Source: Pseudomonas lalucatii (GTDB taxonomy: Bacteria; Pseudomonadota; Gammaproteobacteria; Pseudomonadales; Pseudomonadaceae). From it: DNA of 64,000 nt. How positions within the stretch are numbered: position 1 is the first letter of the stretch; each line of letters starts with the position of its first letter. Both the position numbers and the translations under genes were made by a program. Under the pieces are notes generated by a model that saw only the letters and a program-made list of their open reading frames with translations, did no database searches and was not told the origin of the DNA. Below are positions 25,894 to 36,377 of the stretch, one piece after another. The DNA lies in contig NZ_JADPMV010000001.1 of the NCBI RefSeq assembly GCF_018398425.1, positions 744,001-808,000 of the forward strand, read 5' to 3'.

Positions 25894-28800
25894 TCAGACC
25901 GTATCGACCTTCAGCGTACCGTCAGTGAGCATGTTGAGGATTACATCGGCTTCTGATCCAACCGAATAGCTAACGAACAAGTTGACGTCCTGCAGCACTA
26001 CGGTCTGGTCGGGGCTGCCAAAACTCCCACCGCCCGAAGCATCGACCTTGATAACGGTATCCAGAGCCGCAGTACCGCCCAGAGTGGCCGTGGATATGTC
26101 GATATAGCTCAACAAATTGCCTATATCTCCAGGGCCTCCGTTCTCACCCTCCAGCAGTTGGGCAAGATCAAGCCGGTCGCCGCCCGTGTTGAAACCCTTG
26201 ACGAAGTCGGTGATGGTATCGGTGCCGGCGTCACCTGCGAGCCATTTAAAGGTGTCGGAGCCGGCACCACCGGTCAGCGTGTCGTTACCCAGTCCGCCGA
26301 TCAAGATGTCCTGGCCAACATGGCCGATCAGCGTATCGTCCCCAGCCAATCCGACTAGCGTTCCAGAAGTGCCGGGCGCGACCTGCAAGGTTTCCCCGCC
26401 GTCCGTTCCCGTCTGGAGGATGTGATTGTCTGGGCTTAGCTGGACGCGGATGCCCGCTGGAATACTAACCGAGTCCCCATCGCCATCGGTCAATGCCAGA
26501 TCGAACTCCAGTTCTACCGCAGCCCCTGGTTCAAATGTGGAAGCACCAAAGCCACCCAGCTTGAACGTATCGCCGCCTGCATGGGACAGTTCCAAGGAGG
26601 TATATCCAGTCTCAGTGAAGGCGGCAATGGTCGTGAAAAGGGCAGGATTACTACCGCTGTCGCCTTGCACATTGCTGACCAATACATCGTTACCACTCTC
26701 AGTCACGGTAAAAGTGCGACCACCGACAATGACATTGACTACTCCTGCGACAATCACCAAGGCCGTTGCATTGTTATAACTGATCTGAACCCGCGTGATC
26801 TTGTCCGGCGTACCATCCCCGACGACATTGTTCCCGTTGTTGTCATCGAAGGCCTTAACCAGAACCGTCGAACCCGACGTACTGGTAATCACCGCAAAAC
26901 CACCATTGACGGTGTTGTGGCCGCTGAACACATGGTCCTGGTTAGCAGCAATTGCGTAGTCCGCATCAGCAACGTTTTTCGCCGTATTGCCGCTCAGCCC
27001 CTTCACGTAATCGACGCGCACACCTTCGCCCGTTCCAACGCTATTGCCAGAACCCACACCACCGGCAATAGAACTGGTGTTCATGGTACTCCCGGACACA
27101 CCGCCCACCATCGGAGTCAGCAGAACATCCTGCTCGCCGTTGGCATCCGTGGTAATGGTATCGTCGAAGTAGGCATAGGGATCATTCCCGCCATGGAACA
27201 CGAACCCGGCATCGTTTACCGTGAACGATCCGACCCCGCCATCGACCTGCTTGAACAACTCGAACGAATAAGTGTCGTTAGCCTGCGACACTCCGGCATC
27301 CGGACTCAGCACCGAAACAAACACCTTATTGGCGAGTACCGTGGCACTCGATGCGTCCAACCCCGCATTAGGCATCGTGGTTGAACCCACGAGCGTTTGG
27401 CCATCCGCCGAAATATAGAGGTATATCTTCTGCAGACCCGATGTATAGCCACTGTCAGAGCCGTTCACCTCAGCAAACTTCAGGCTGCCCCCCTGGTTAT
27501 CAGCCCCCATGTTGTCATGAATATCCTTGTCGACATCCAACTTAATCCCGGATACTGACTCGCCGACATTGTTCACTAGGAATGCATAGTCGGGAGTAAT
27601 GGCGCTCGGCACGTCGTCGACGATGTCGACCGTGATGGTGCCGGTCGCGGTGTTGCCGTTGGCGTCCGTCACCTGGTAGGTGAAGCTGTCGCGGTTGTCC
27701 TCGGTGTTCGCGCCGTCGTTGGCATCCGGGAAGGTGTCGTACGGCTTGGTCAGGGTGTAGATGTAGCTGCCGTCCGGGTTGATCTGGATCGTGCCGTAGG
27801 TCCCCACCGCAGGGCTCAGCAGGCTGTAGCTGAGCGGGCCGAAGCCGCCCGTGCCGTTGAGCTGGTTGACCGCGTCCGTCTCGCCGGTGCTGCCCGGCAG
27901 GCTGCCGGTCACCGTGCCGGGCGCCAGGTCCTGGCCATCCTGGTTCAGGTCCAGGGCGTTCTCGTAGACCAGCGCGTCATTGTCGTCCGGCGCCATCAGC
28001 CCGCTGTCGTTCAGGTTGATCGTCAGCGTGGTGGTCGACAGGTCGCCGTCACCGTCCTTGATGGTGTACACGAACACGTCGCTGGCAGCGCTGTCGATCG
28101 CGTTCGCGTTCGACTGGTAGCTGTACGAGCCGTCCGCCTGCAGGGTCAGGGTGCCGTGCGCACCGACGATGGCCAGGCCCACGCCCGTCAGCACCGCGCT
28201 GGTGCTATCGCCACCGGCGGCCCGCACCCCTACCACGCCGCCACCGGCGGCATAGCCGTCGGCACCGGCCACGTCGTTGCTCAGCACGCCGGCGGCGGCA
28301 TTCACCGTCAGCAGGGCGCCCTCGTTCACCGTGTTGCTGTCGACATGCGCCGTCGGCACGTCGTCGACGATGTCGACCGTGATGGTGCCGGTCGCGGTGT
28401 TGCCGTTGGCGTCCGTCACCTGGTAGGTGAAGCTGTCGCGGTTGTCCTCGGTGTTCGCGCCGTCGTTGGCATCCGGGAAGGTGTCGTACGGCTTGGTCAG
28501 GGTGTAGATGTAGCTGCCGTCCGGGTTGATCTGGATCGTGCCGTAGGTCCCCACCGCAGGGCTCAGCAGGCTGTAGCTGAGCGGGCCGAAGCCGCCCGTG
28601 CCGTTGAGCTGGTTGACCGCGTCCGTCTCGCCGGTGCTGCCCGGCAGGCTGCCGGTCACCGTGCCGGGCGCCAGGTCCTGGCCATCCTGGTTCAGGTCCA
28701 GGGCGTTCTCGTAGACCAGCGCGTCATTGTCGTCCGGCGCCATCAGCCCGCTGTCGTTCAGGTTGATCGTCAGCGTGGTGGTCGACAGGTCGCCGTCACC

Positions 28801-31800
28801 GTCCTTGATGGTGTACACGAACACGTCGCTGGCAGCGCTGTCGATCGCGTTCGCGTTCGACTGGTAGCTGTACGAGCCGTCCGCCTGCAGGGTCAGGGTG
28901 CCGTGCGCACCGACGATGGCCAGGCCCACGCCCGTCAGCACCGCGCTGGTGCTATCGCCACCGGCGGCCCGCACCCCTACCACGCCGCCACCGGCGGCAT
29001 AGCCGTCGGCACCGGCCACGTCGTTGCTCAGCACGCCGGCGGCGGCATTCACCGTCAGCAGGGCGCCCTCGTTCACCGTGTTGCTGTCGACATGCGCCGT
29101 CGGCACGTCGTCGACGATGTCGACCGTGATGGTGCCGGTCGCGGTGTTGCCGTTGGCGTCCGTCACCTGGTAGGTGAAGCTGTCGCGGTTGTCCTCGGTG
29201 TTCGCGCCGTCGTTGGCATCCGGGAAGGTGTCGTACGGCTTGGTCAGGGTGTAGATGTAGCTGCCGTCCGGGTTGATCTGGATCGTGCCGTAGGTCCCCA
29301 CCGCAGGGCTCAGCAGGCTGTAGCTGAGCGGGCCGAAGCCGCCCGTGCCGTTGAGCTGGTTGACCGCGTCCGTCTCGCCGGTGCTGCCCGGCAGGCTGCC
29401 GGTCACCGTGCCGGGCGCCAGGTCCTGGCCATCCTGGTTCAGGTCCAGGGCGTTCTCGTAGACCAGCGCGTCATTGTCGTCCGGCGCCATCAGCCCGCTG
29501 TCGTTCAGGTTGATCGTCAGCGTGGTGGTCGACAGGTCGCCGTCACCGTCCTTGATGGTGTACACGAACACGTCGCTGGCAGCGCTGTCGATCGCGTTCG
29601 CGTTCGACTGGTAGCTGTACGAGCCGTCCGCCTGCAGGGTCAGGGTGCCGTGCGCACCGACGATGGCCAGGCCCACGCCCGTCAGCACCGCGCTGGTGCT
29701 ATCGCCACCGGCGGCCCGCACCCCTACCACGCCGCCACCGGCGGCATAGCCGTCGGCACCGGCCACGTCGTTGCTCAGCACGCCGGCGGCGGCATTCACC
29801 GTCAGCAGGGCGCCCTCGTTCACCGTGTTGCTGTCGACATGCGCCGTCGGCACGTCGTCGACGATGTCGACCGTGATGGTGCCGGTCGCGGTGTTGCCGT
29901 TGGCGTCCGTCACCTGGTAGGTGAAGCTGTCGCGGTTGTCCTCGGTGTTCGCGCCGTCGTTGGCATCCGGGAAGGTGTCGTACGGCTTGGTCAGGGTGTA
30001 GATGTAGCTGCCGTCCGGGTTGATCTGGATCGTGCCGTAGGTCCCCACCGCAGGGCTCAGCAGGCTGTAGCTGAGCGGGCCGAAGCCGCCCGTGCCGTTG
30101 AGCTGGTTGACCGCGTCCGTCTCGCCGGTGCTGCCCGGCAGGCTGCCGGTCACCGTGCCGGGCGCCAGGTCCTGGCCATCCTGGTTCAGGTCCAGGGCGT
30201 TCTCGTAGACCAGCGCGTCATTGTCGTCCGGCGCCATCAGCCCGCTGTCGTTCAGGTTGATCGTCAGCGTGGTGGTCGACAGGTCGCCGTCACCGTCCTT
30301 GATGGTGTACACGAACACGTCGCTGGCAGCGCTGTCGATCGCGTTCGCGTTCGACTGGTAGCTGTACGAGCCGTCCGCCTGCAGGGTCAGGGTGCCGTGC
30401 GCACCGACGATGGCCAGGCCCACGCCCGTCAGCACCGCGCTGGTGCTATCGCCACCGGCGGCCCGCACCCCTACCACGCCGCCACCGGCGGCATAGCCGT
30501 CGGCACCGGCCACGTCGTTGCTCAGCACGCCGGCGGCGGCATTCACCGTCAGCAGGGCGCCCTCGTTCACCGTGTTGCTGTCGACATGCGCCGTCGGCAC
30601 GTCGTCGACGATGTCGACCGTGATGGTGCCGGTCGCGGTGTTGCCGTTGGCGTCCGTCACCTGGTAGGTGAAGCTGTCGCGGTTGTCCTCGGTGTTCGCG
30701 CCGTCGTTGGCATCCGGGAAGGTGTCGTACGGCTTGGTCAGGGTGTAGATGTAGCTGCCGTCCGGGTTGATCTGGATCGTGCCGTAGGTCCCCACCGCAG
30801 GGCTCAGCAGGCTGTAGCTGAGCGGGCCGAAGCCGCCCGTGCCGTTGAGCTGGTTGACCGCGTCCGTCTCGCCGGTGCTGCCCGGCAGGCTGCCGGTCAC
30901 CGTGCCGGGCGCCAGGTCCTGGCCATCCTGGTTCAGGTCCAGGGCGTTCTCGTAGACCAGCGCGTCATTGTCGTCCGGCGCCATCAGCCCGCTGTCGTTC
31001 AGGTTGATCGTCAGCGTGGTGGTCGACAGGTCGCCGTCACCGTCCTTGATGGTGTACACGAACACGTCGCTGGCAGCGCTGTCGATCGCGTTCGCGTTCG
31101 ACTGGTAGCTGTACGAGCCGTCCGCCTGCAGGGTCAGGGTGCCGTGCGCACCGACGATGGCCAGGCCCACGCCCGTCAGCACCGCGCTGGTGCTATCGCC
31201 ACCGGCGGCCCGCACCCCTACCACGCCGCCACCGGCGGCATAGCCGTCGGCACCGGCCACGTCGTTGCTCAGCACGCCGGCGGCGGCATTCACCGTCAGC
31301 AGGGCGCCCTCGTTCACCGTGTTGCTGTCGACATGCGCCGTCGGCACGTCGTCGACGATGTCGACCGTGATGGTGCCGGTCGCGGTGTTGCCGTTGGCGT
31401 CCGTCACCTGGTAGGTGAAGCTGTCGCGGTTGTCCTCGGTGTTCGCGCCGTCGTTGGCATCCGGGAAGGTGTCGTACGGCTTGGTCAGGGTGTAGATGTA
31501 GCTGCCGTCCGGGTTGATCTGGATCGTGCCGTAGGTCCCCACCGCAGGGCTCAGCAGGCTGTAGCTGAGCGGGCCGAAGCCGCCCGTGCCGTTGAGCTGG
31601 TTGACCGCGTCCGTCTCGCCGGTGCTGCCCGGCAGGCTGCCGGTCACCGTGCCGGGCGCCAGGTCCTGGCCATCCTGGTTCAGGTCCAGGGCGTTCTCGT
31701 AGACCAGCGCGTCATTGTCGTCCGGCGCCATCAGCCCGCTGTCGTTCAGGTTGATCGTCAGCGTGGTGGTCGACAGGTCGCCGTCGCCGTCCTTGATGGT

Positions 31801-34536
31801 GTACACGAACACGTCGCTGGCAGCGCTGTCGATCGCGTTCGCGTTCGACTGGTAGCTGTACGAGCCGTCCGCCTGCAGGGTCAGGGTGCCGTGCGCGCCG
31901 ACGATGGCCAGGCCCACGCCCGTCAGCACCGCGCTGGTGCTATCGCCACCGGCGGCCCGCACCCCTACCACGCCGCCACCGGCGGCATAGCCGTCGGCAC
32001 CGGCCACGTCGTTGCTCAGCACGCCGGCGGCGGCATTCACCGTCAGCAGGGCGCCCTCGTTCACCGTGTTGCTGTCGACATGCGCCGTCGGCACGTCGTC
32101 GACGATGTCGATGACGATGCTCGCCGGCGCCGAACTGGCTGTGCCATCCGACACCGTCAGGCTGAACACATCGCTTTCGATGCCGGGACCGTCGGTGGTC
32201 GCGCTCGTCAGCTGGTAGGTGTAGCTGGCCACTCCCGTCGTGCTGTCGTAGGCGGTGACCGTCAGCGTACCGTGGCTGCCGGCAAACACCGAACCGGCCA
32301 GGCTGCCTAGCGCCACCGTAACGCCGTTGATGGTGACGCTCTGCAGGTCATCCAGCCCATCGGCATCGCTGAGGGTGAAGATGCCACTGGCAAACTCGCT
32401 GTCGCTGGCCGCGTCCGAACCGCTCGGCAGGCCCGCCTCGAAGACCTGATCGTTGGCCCCGCCGTTCCCCGGGTCGACCGTCACCCTCGGCACATCGTTG
32501 GCACCCGTGATGGTGATGGTCAGCGTCGCCGTGGCGGTGTCGCCGTCGGCATCGCGCATGCTGTAGGTGAAGGTCTCGGTCAACGTCTCGCCACTGTCCA
32601 ATGCCTGAACCGCCGAATGCGCGTTGTTCAGGGTGTAGCTGTAGGTGCCATTACCGGTATCGGTGAACGTGCCGAAACTAGCCGCCGTGCTGCTCCAGGA
32701 CACGAAGCTGGTCGGGGTGTCGGCACCCGGCTGACCGTTGGCGTGCAGGTCGTTGCTCAGCACGTTGCCGGTAATCGGCGCCAGCGTGTCTTCGGCGATG
32801 CTGTTGCTGTCATCCACTGCATTGGGCAGGTCGTCGACGATCTCGATGACGATGCTCGCCGGCGCCGAACTGGCCGTGCCATCCGACACCGTCAGGCTGA
32901 ACACATCGCTTTCGATGCCGGGACCGTCGGTGGTCGCGCTCGTCAGCTGGTAGGTGTAGCTGGCCACTCCCGTCGTGCTGTCGTAGGCGGTGACCGTCAG
33001 CGTACCGTGGCTGCCGGCAAACACCGAACCGGCCAGGCTGCCTAGCGCCACCGTAACGCCGTTGATGGTGACGCTCTGCAGGTCATCCAGCCCATCGGCA
33101 TCGCTGAGGGTGAAGATGCCACTGGCAAACTCGCTGTCGCTGGCCGCGTCCGAACCGCTCGGCAGGCCCGCCTCGAAGACCTGATCGTTGGCCCCGCCGT
33201 TCCCCGGGTCGACCGTCACCCTCGGCACATCGTTGGCACCCGTGATGGTGATGGTCAGCGTCGCCGTGGCGGTGTCGCCGTCGGCATCGCGCATGCTGTA
33301 GGTGAAGGTCTCGGTCAACGTCTCGCCACTGTCCAATGCCTGAACCGCCGAATGCGCGTTGTTCAGGGTGTAGCTGTAGGTGCCATTACCGGTATCGGTG
33401 AACGTGCCGAAACTAGCCGCCGTGCTGCTCCAGGACACGAAGCTGGTCGGGGTGTCGGCACCCGGCTGACCGTTGGCGTGCAGGTCGTTGCTCAGCACGT
33501 TGCCGGTAATCGGCGCCAGCGTGTCTTCGGCGATGCTGTTGCTGTCGTTTACTGCGGCGGGCCCATCATCATTCACGACGACACTAAGAAACGCCGTCGG
33601 CGACACATCCCCGTCGTTGTCGAACACCCGCACCGCAAAACTCTCCCCCACCTGATCACCCGCACCGGTGGCATTGGGGTTGCTATGGTCGAGGGTGTTA
33701 CCGGTCAGCGTGTAGGTCCAGTTGCCGGCAGCGTCCACCGTCAGAATGCCGTATTGGCCTTGCACCACGCCGCCATTGGTGACGTCGATCCAGTTGCCGT
33801 TGACATCGAGTACCTGCAATGCGGAAACGCCGTCCGGTGACGTGACGATCAGTCGTCCACTGGCCTGCTCGGCCGGGCTGCCCGGGTTGCTGCCATTGCT
33901 CAAGGCTTGTTCATCGACCAGCGCCGGGCCGCTAATCACCGAGCCGCTGAAGTCCTGGTGTTCGACCTCGACTTCCGGAGTGGCATCGGGGGTGAGCGGC
34001 GGCTCGTCCGCAAGCTCGAGTGGCTCGGGATCCGGATCGGGGAACTCCGGACCCGACGCGATGCCGGCCGTCGGGAAGCCGATAACCGGCTCGAGCACCT
34101 GGGCGGTCTCGTCCAGCAGGACGAAACTGTGCCCGCCGCCACCGCCAGCGCCGGCGGCGCCTCCCGCACCGGGACCGGCCGCAGTTGCCTCACCGGCCAC
34201 TGTCGGGTCCACCCCGGCCTCGATCGCGGCTTGCAACTGCTCGACATCGCTCAGGTCTTGAGTACTGGGCGCGGCGGACGCCGGCTGCTGCCCAGACGCC
34301 GGCTGATCGGCCGAATACGCCAGCAATTGCTCATTGAGGTTGAGGCTGCTGTCACGCCCGAGGGTCAGTTGCTGACCGTTGCTCAAGGTTACTGCGACGG
34401 CGCCGCCGGACCCGGTTACCAGCTGTTCGCCGGCATAGACCCGGTCGCCCTCGAAAAGTGGTCGACGTGATCCATCGCCCGCTACTGCAAAGACCTCGCC
34501 GACAACCTGACTGACGACACCAATCAAAGTAGCCAT
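25894..34536 (-). CDS. lapA: LapA-type giant RTX adhesin with retention module
   Basis: A 2880-residue biofilm adhesin exported by the lapEBC type I system. Residues 1-80 form the retention module ([32 protein letters not shown]). A Gln/Ala/Gly-rich linker holds TAAG at 118-121, the type of di-alanine site cut by the periplasmic protease LapG. A VCBS-like domain spans about 232-325, then two 245-residue repeats (about 325-814), six 249-residue repeats (about 815-2308) each with [20 protein letters not shown], a unique region, and RTX nonapeptides ([17 protein letters not shown]) with the secretion domain at about 2725-2880. The start at 34536 has AGGAAGGAA. At 2880 residues it is shorter than P. 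fluorescens or P. putida LapA. I see no von Willebrand or sugar-binding domain. The unique C-terminal part is less GC-rich than its neighbours. lapD and lapG are absent here. Confidence 0.92.
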   Translation of the reverse strand: MATLIGVVSQVVGEVFAVAGDGSRRPLFEGDRVYAGEQLVTGSGGAVAVTLSNGQQLTLGRDSSLNLNEQLLAYSADQPASGQQPASAAPSTQDLSDVEQLQAAIEAGVDPTVAGEATAAGPGAGGAAGAGGGGGHSFVLLDETAQVLEPVIGFPTAGIASGPEFPDPDPEPLELADEPPLTPDATPEVEVEHQDFSGSVISGPALVDEQALSNGSNPGSPAEQASGRLIVTSPDGVSALQVLDVNGNWIDVTNGGVVQGQYGILTVDAAGNWTYTLTGNTLDHSNPNATGAGDQVGESFAVRVFDNDGDVSPTAFLSVVVNDDGPAAVNDSNSIAEDTLAPITGNVLSNDLHANGQPGADTPTSFVSWSSTAASFGTFTDTGNGTYSYTLNNAHSAVQALDSGETLTETFTYSMRDADGDTATATLTITITGANDVPRVTVDPGNGGANDQVFEAGLPSGSDAASDSEFASGIFTLSDADGLDDLQSVTINGVTVALGSLAGSVFAGSHGTLTVTAYDSTTGVASYTYQLTSATTDGPGIESDVFSLTVSDGTASSAPASIVIEIVDDLPNAVDDSNSIAEDTLAPITGNVLSNDLHANGQPGADTPTSFVSWSSTAASFGTFTDTGNGTYSYTLNNAHSAVQALDSGETLTETFTYSMRDADGDTATATLTITITGANDVPRVTVDPGNGGANDQVFEAGLPSGSDAASDSEFASGIFTLSDADGLDDLQSVTINGVTVALGSLAGSVFAGSHGTLTVTAYDSTTGVASYTYQLTSATTDGPGIESDVFSLTVSDGTASSAPASIVIDIVDDVPTAHVDSNTVNEGALLTVNAAAGVLSNDVAGADGYAAGGGVVGVRAAGGDSTSAVLTGVGLAIVGAHGTLTLQADGSYSYQSNANAIDSAASDVFVYTIKDGDGDLSTTTLTINLNDSGLMAPDDNDALVYENALDLNQDGQDLAPGTVTGSLPGSTGETDAVNQLNGTGGFGPLSYSLLSPAVGTYGTIQINPDGSYIYTLTKPYDTFPDANDGANTEDNRDSFTYQVTDANGNTATGTITVDIVDDVPTAHVDSNTVNEGALLTVNAAAGVLSNDVAGADGYAAGGGVVGVRAAGGDSTSAVLTGVGLAIVGAHGTLTLQADGSYSYQSNANAIDSAASDVFVYTIKDGDGDLSTTTLTINLNDSGLMAPDDNDALVYENALDLNQDGQDLAPGTVTGSLPGSTGETDAVNQLNGTGGFGPLSYSLLSPAVGTYGTIQINPDGSYIYTLTKPYDTFPDANDGANTEDNRDSFTYQVTDANGNTATGTITVDIVDDVPTAHVDSNTVNEGALLTVNAAAGVLSNDVAGADGYAAGGGVVGVRAAGGDSTSAVLTGVGLAIVGAHGTLTLQADGSYSYQSNANAIDSAASDVFVYTIKDGDGDLSTTTLTINLNDSGLMAPDDNDALVYENALDLNQDGQDLAPGTVTGSLPGSTGETDAVNQLNGTGGFGPLSYSLLSPAVGTYGTIQINPDGSYIYTLTKPYDTFPDANDGANTEDNRDSFTYQVTDANGNTATGTITVDIVDDVPTAHVDSNTVNEGALLTVNAAAGVLSNDVAGADGYAAGGGVVGVRAAGGDSTSAVLTGVGLAIVGAHGTLTLQADGSYSYQSNANAIDSAASDVFVYTIKDGDGDLSTTTLTINLNDSGLMAPDDNDALVYENALDLNQDGQDLAPGTVTGSLPGSTGETDAVNQLNGTGGFGPLSYSLLSPAVGTYGTIQINPDGSYIYTLTKPYDTFPDANDGANTEDNRDSFTYQVTDANGNTATGTITVDIVDDVPTAHVDSNTVNEGALLTVNAAAGVLSNDVAGADGYAAGGGVVGVRAAGGDSTSAVLTGVGLAIVGAHGTLTLQADGSYSYQSNANAIDSAASDVFVYTIKDGDGDLSTTTLTINLNDSGLMAPDDNDALVYENALDLNQDGQDLAPGTVTGSLPGSTGETDAVNQLNGTGGFGPLSYSLLSPAVGTYGTIQINPDGSYIYTLTKPYDTFPDANDGANTEDNRDSFTYQVTDANGNTATGTITVDIVDDVPTAHVDSNTVNEGALLTVNAAAGVLSNDVAGADGYAAGGGVVGVRAAGGDSTSAVLTGVGLAIVGAHGTLTLQADGSYSYQSNANAIDSAASDVFVYTIKDGDGDLSTTTLTINLNDSGLMAPDDNDALVYENALDLNQDGQDLAPGTVTGSLPGSTGETDAVNQLNGTGGFGPLSYSLLSPAVGTYGTIQINPDGSYIYTLTKPYDTFPDANDGANTEDNRDSFTYQVTDANGNTATGTITVDIVDDVPSAITPDYAFLVNNVGESVSGIKLDVDKDIHDNMGADNQGGSLKFAEVNGSDSGYTSGLQKIYLYISADGQTLVGSTTMPNAGLDASSATVLANKVFVSVLSPDAGVSQANDTYSFELFKQVDGGVGSFTVNDAGFVFHGGNDPYAYFDDTITTDANGEQDVLLTPMVGGVSGSTMNTSSIAGGVGSGNSVGTGEGVRVDYVKGLSGNTAKNVADADYAIAANQDHVFSGHNTVNGGFAVITSTSGSTVLVKAFDDNNGNNVVGDGTPDKITRVQISYNNATALVIVAGVVNVIVGGRTFTVTESGNDVLVSNVQGDSGSNPALFTTIAAFTETGYTSLELSHAGGDTFKLGGFGASTFEPGAAVELEFDLALTDGDGDSVSIPAGIRVQLSPDNHILQTGTDGGETLQVAPGTSGTLVGLAGDDTLIGHVGQDILIGGLGNDTLTGGAGSDTFKWLAGDAGTDTITDFVKGFNTGGDRLDLAQLLEGENGGPGDIGNLLSYIDISTATLGGTAALDTVIKVDASGGGSFGSPDQTVVLQDVNLFVSYSVGSEADVILNMLTDGTLKVDTV
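27611..32093 (-). repeat. Six tandem 747-bp repeats inside the adhesin gene
   Basis: Unit boundaries taken at the same motif fall at 27611, 28358, 29105, 29852, 30599, 31346 and 32093, exactly 747 bp apart six times (249 codons). Reading the copies side by side, five appear identical. The copy nearest the gene's 5' end (31346-32093) has two base differences: CCGTCGCCG instead of CCGTCACCG, and GCGCGCC instead of GCGCACC. Such uniformity over 4.5 kb means recent expansion or gene conversion, and the copy number could be wrong in a short-read assembly. Confidence 0.95.
32095..33564 (-). repeat. Two tandem 735-bp repeats inside the adhesin gene
   Basis: A second type of unit, 245 codons long, occurs twice in tandem before the 249-codon array. 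Matching motifs lie at 32101 and 32836, 735 bp apart. Each encodes a bacterial cadherin-like/VCBS pair ([21 protein letters not shown], then [16 protein letters not shown]). The two copies are nearly identical, diverging mainly at their ends, where the next unit joins. Confidence 0.92.
34174..34185 (-). other. Coding site of the LapG-type TAAG cleavage motif
   Basis: These 12 bases encode Thr-Ala-Ala-Gly at residues 118-121 of the adhesin, in the context [12 protein letters not shown] after the retention module. LapG of P. fluorescens cuts between the two alanines of TAAG in LapA. The motif and its position fit; the enzyme itself is not in the window. Confidence 0.8.
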
Positions 34537-34991
34537 GATTCCTTCCTCACTACAGCTGTCGACCACCGCCGACACGTTTCAAAAAGGGTCGGAACACCTT
34601 CTCGAACATGGAGCGCGTGTAAAACTGATAGTGAAATGAGAGGCGTACATGGCCTACAAACAAACCGATACAACACGAAATATCACGCAGCCAGCGTCCC
34701 GCTACTCCATCAGAATCATCTCCGCCCTATGCAACTACAACTGTGTTCGCCCGCCATCTTGCGGCATGCATAGGCCTCTTGAGCGCCGTTTACATGCCTC
34801 TTGAATGAAAACACTGGGATGCTTTCCTCGAAATGCATAAGACTTTTTCCTCATAACCCTTGTGCGATTTTTTTCTGAACACCTTTAAAAGATGTTCTTA
34901 GCTGTAGTGTTAATAGATCCAAGCGAAACTCCGAGAATAAATGTCACTTTTCTGACGACAGGAATAGAACACCCATAAGGAGATTCAACCT
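34537..34991. promoter_or_regulatory. Divergent regulatory region between the adhesin and lapEBC
   Basis: A 455-bp region markedly richer in A and T than the rest of the window, containing both promoters. The adhesin side has a good AGGAAGGAA ribosome site; the lapE side has ATAAGGAG. No ORF or stable RNA is evident. AT-rich stretches around 34800-34900 (for example ATTTTTTTC) may be curved or bound by H-NS-like proteins such as MvaT; that is inference. Confidence 0.6.
34943..34956. promoter_or_regulatory. FleQ-like palindrome
   Basis: GTCACTTTTCTGAC matches the FleQ site consensus GTCA-N6-TGAC (described as GTCAATAAATTGAC) in both arms and in spacing. It stands 35 bp before the lapE start. 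FleQ is the c-di-GMP-responsive regulator known to control lap genes in other Pseudomonas. The match is exact only at the eight outer bases, so it could be chance. Confidence 0.5.
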
Positions 34992-36353
34992 ATGCGCGCT
35001 ATCAACCCCCTCTGGGCCAGCATGCTGCTTGCAATGGTTTGCACCCAGAGCCAAGCAATGACCCTGTCGGAGGCGATCCAGAGCACCCTGGACAACCATC
35101 CCGAGATTCATGCCGGCATCAACAGCCGTCTCTCGTCGGATGAAGACGTCAGAATCGCCAAGGGCGGCTACTTGCCGACTGTCGACCTGCTGGTCGGTTA
35201 CGGCCGGGAACACACCGACAGCCCGACCACCCGTGCGCGGGTACCGGGCTCGCACAACACGGAAACCCTCAACTACCAGAATGCCGAGCTGCGCCTGCGG
35301 CAGATGCTGTTCGACGGTTTCAACACCCCCAACGAGGTGGCCCGCACCGAGGCGGTGGTCAATTCGCGCGCCTACCGCGTGCTCGGCACCTCGGAAAGCC
35401 TGGCGCTGCGCACCGTGGAGGTTTACCTCGATATCTTGAAGCGCCGCGAACTGGTCAGCCTGGCGAAGAACAACCTGCTGGCCCACCAACGCATCAACGA
35501 CCAGATCGACCTGCGCAGCCGCCAGGGCGTCGGCAGCGCCGCCGACCTCGACCAGTCCCAGGCCCGCCTGGCCCTGGCCGAGAACAACCTGTACACCGAG
35601 CAGGTCAACCTGGCCGACGCCGAGGCGAACTTCTTCAGCGCCGTCGGGCGGATGCCCGATGAACTGGTCTCCCCGGCGACGGTGCGCGGCAACCTGCCGG
35701 CGGATCTGGCCGCCGCCCGCCAGGTGGTGATGGACAACAACCCCTTCCTGAAGTCGGCCCAGGCCGATGTCCACGCCGCCGAGAAGCAGTACGAGGTGGC
35801 CAAGTCGCCGTTCTACCCGCGCTTCGACGTGGAGCTGGCGACCAATGCCGACGACAACCTGCAAGGCGACGAGGGGCATTCCAATGGTTGGCGCGCCGCG
35901 GTGGTGATGAACTACAACCTGTTCAATGGCATGCGCGACAAGGCCCGCCTGCAGTCCACCGCTCACCAGATCAACGAATCCATGGACATCCGCAACAACG
36001 CCTTGCGCGTGCTCAACGAGAACCTCGCCCTGGCCTGGAACGCCATGGAGAACGCCCGTCTGCAAACCCCCAAGGCCCGCGACTACGCGGACTACACTGC
36101 AAGGGTGCGTGAGGCCTACCAGCAGCAGTTCCGCCTGGGGCAACGCACCCTGCTCGATCTGCTCGACAGCGAAAACGAACTCTTCACCGCCAACCGCCGC
36201 TACAGCGAAGTGCGCTACACCGAGGAGTTCGCCATGTACCGCGTGATCGCGGCCATGGGTGATCTGCTGCGCCAGCAGCAGGTCGTGGTACCGGCCGAAG
36301 CGGTCGCCCTTTCCGAGGTGAAGAGCGAGGCACGCCTGCCGGAAATGAAGTAG
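34992..36353 (+). CDS. lapE: TolC-type outer membrane channel LapE
   Basis: A 453-residue outer-membrane efflux protein, the outer channel for adhesin secretion; in LapA systems the adhesin also stays threaded in it. The signal peptide ends near residue 22 (TQSQA). TolC-family helices follow in two repeats: MTLSEAIQSTLDNHPEI at the mature N-terminus, YLPTVDLLVGYGRE, LRLRQMLFDGF, then LKSAQADVHAAEKQYEVAKSPFYPRFDV, MNYNLFNGMRDKARL and the late FRLGQRTLLDLLDSENELF. Its ATG has AAGGAG seven bases ahead. It is the first gene of the lapEBC operon and ends 24 bp before lapB. Confidence 0.92.
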   Translation: MRAINPLWASMLLAMVCTQSQAMTLSEAIQSTLDNHPEIHAGINSRLSSDEDVRIAKGGYLPTVDLLVGYGREHTDSPTTRARVPGSHNTETLNYQNAELRLRQMLFDGFNTPNEVARTEAVVNSRAYRVLGTSESLALRTVEVYLDILKRRELVSLAKNNLLAHQRINDQIDLRSRQGVGSAADLDQSQARLALAENNLYTEQVNLADAEANFFSAVGRMPDELVSPATVRGNLPADLAAARQVVMDNNPFLKSAQADVHAAEKQYEVAKSPFYPRFDVELATNADDNLQGDEGHSNGWRAAVVMNYNLFNGMRDKARLQSTAHQINESMDIRNNALRVLNENLALAWNAMENARLQTPKARDYADYTARVREAYQQQFRLGQRTLLDLLDSENELFTANRRYSEVRYTEEFAMYRVIAAMGDLLRQQQVVVPAEAVALSEVKSEARLPEMK

Positions 36354-36377
36354 TACCGGCCCGAGGAGCAGTATCAC

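Noticed and set aside
28156..32310. A 1384-codon open frame on the plus strand opposite the adhesin repeats
   Set aside because: It is periodic with the same 747-bp unit and exists only because one stop-free antisense frame is copied six times; composition is Arg/His/Val-rich and unlike any protein family.
27611..33564. Tandem repeats considered as a CRISPR or satellite array
   Set aside because: Units are 735-747 bp, contiguous, without spacers, and encode in-frame protein repeats.
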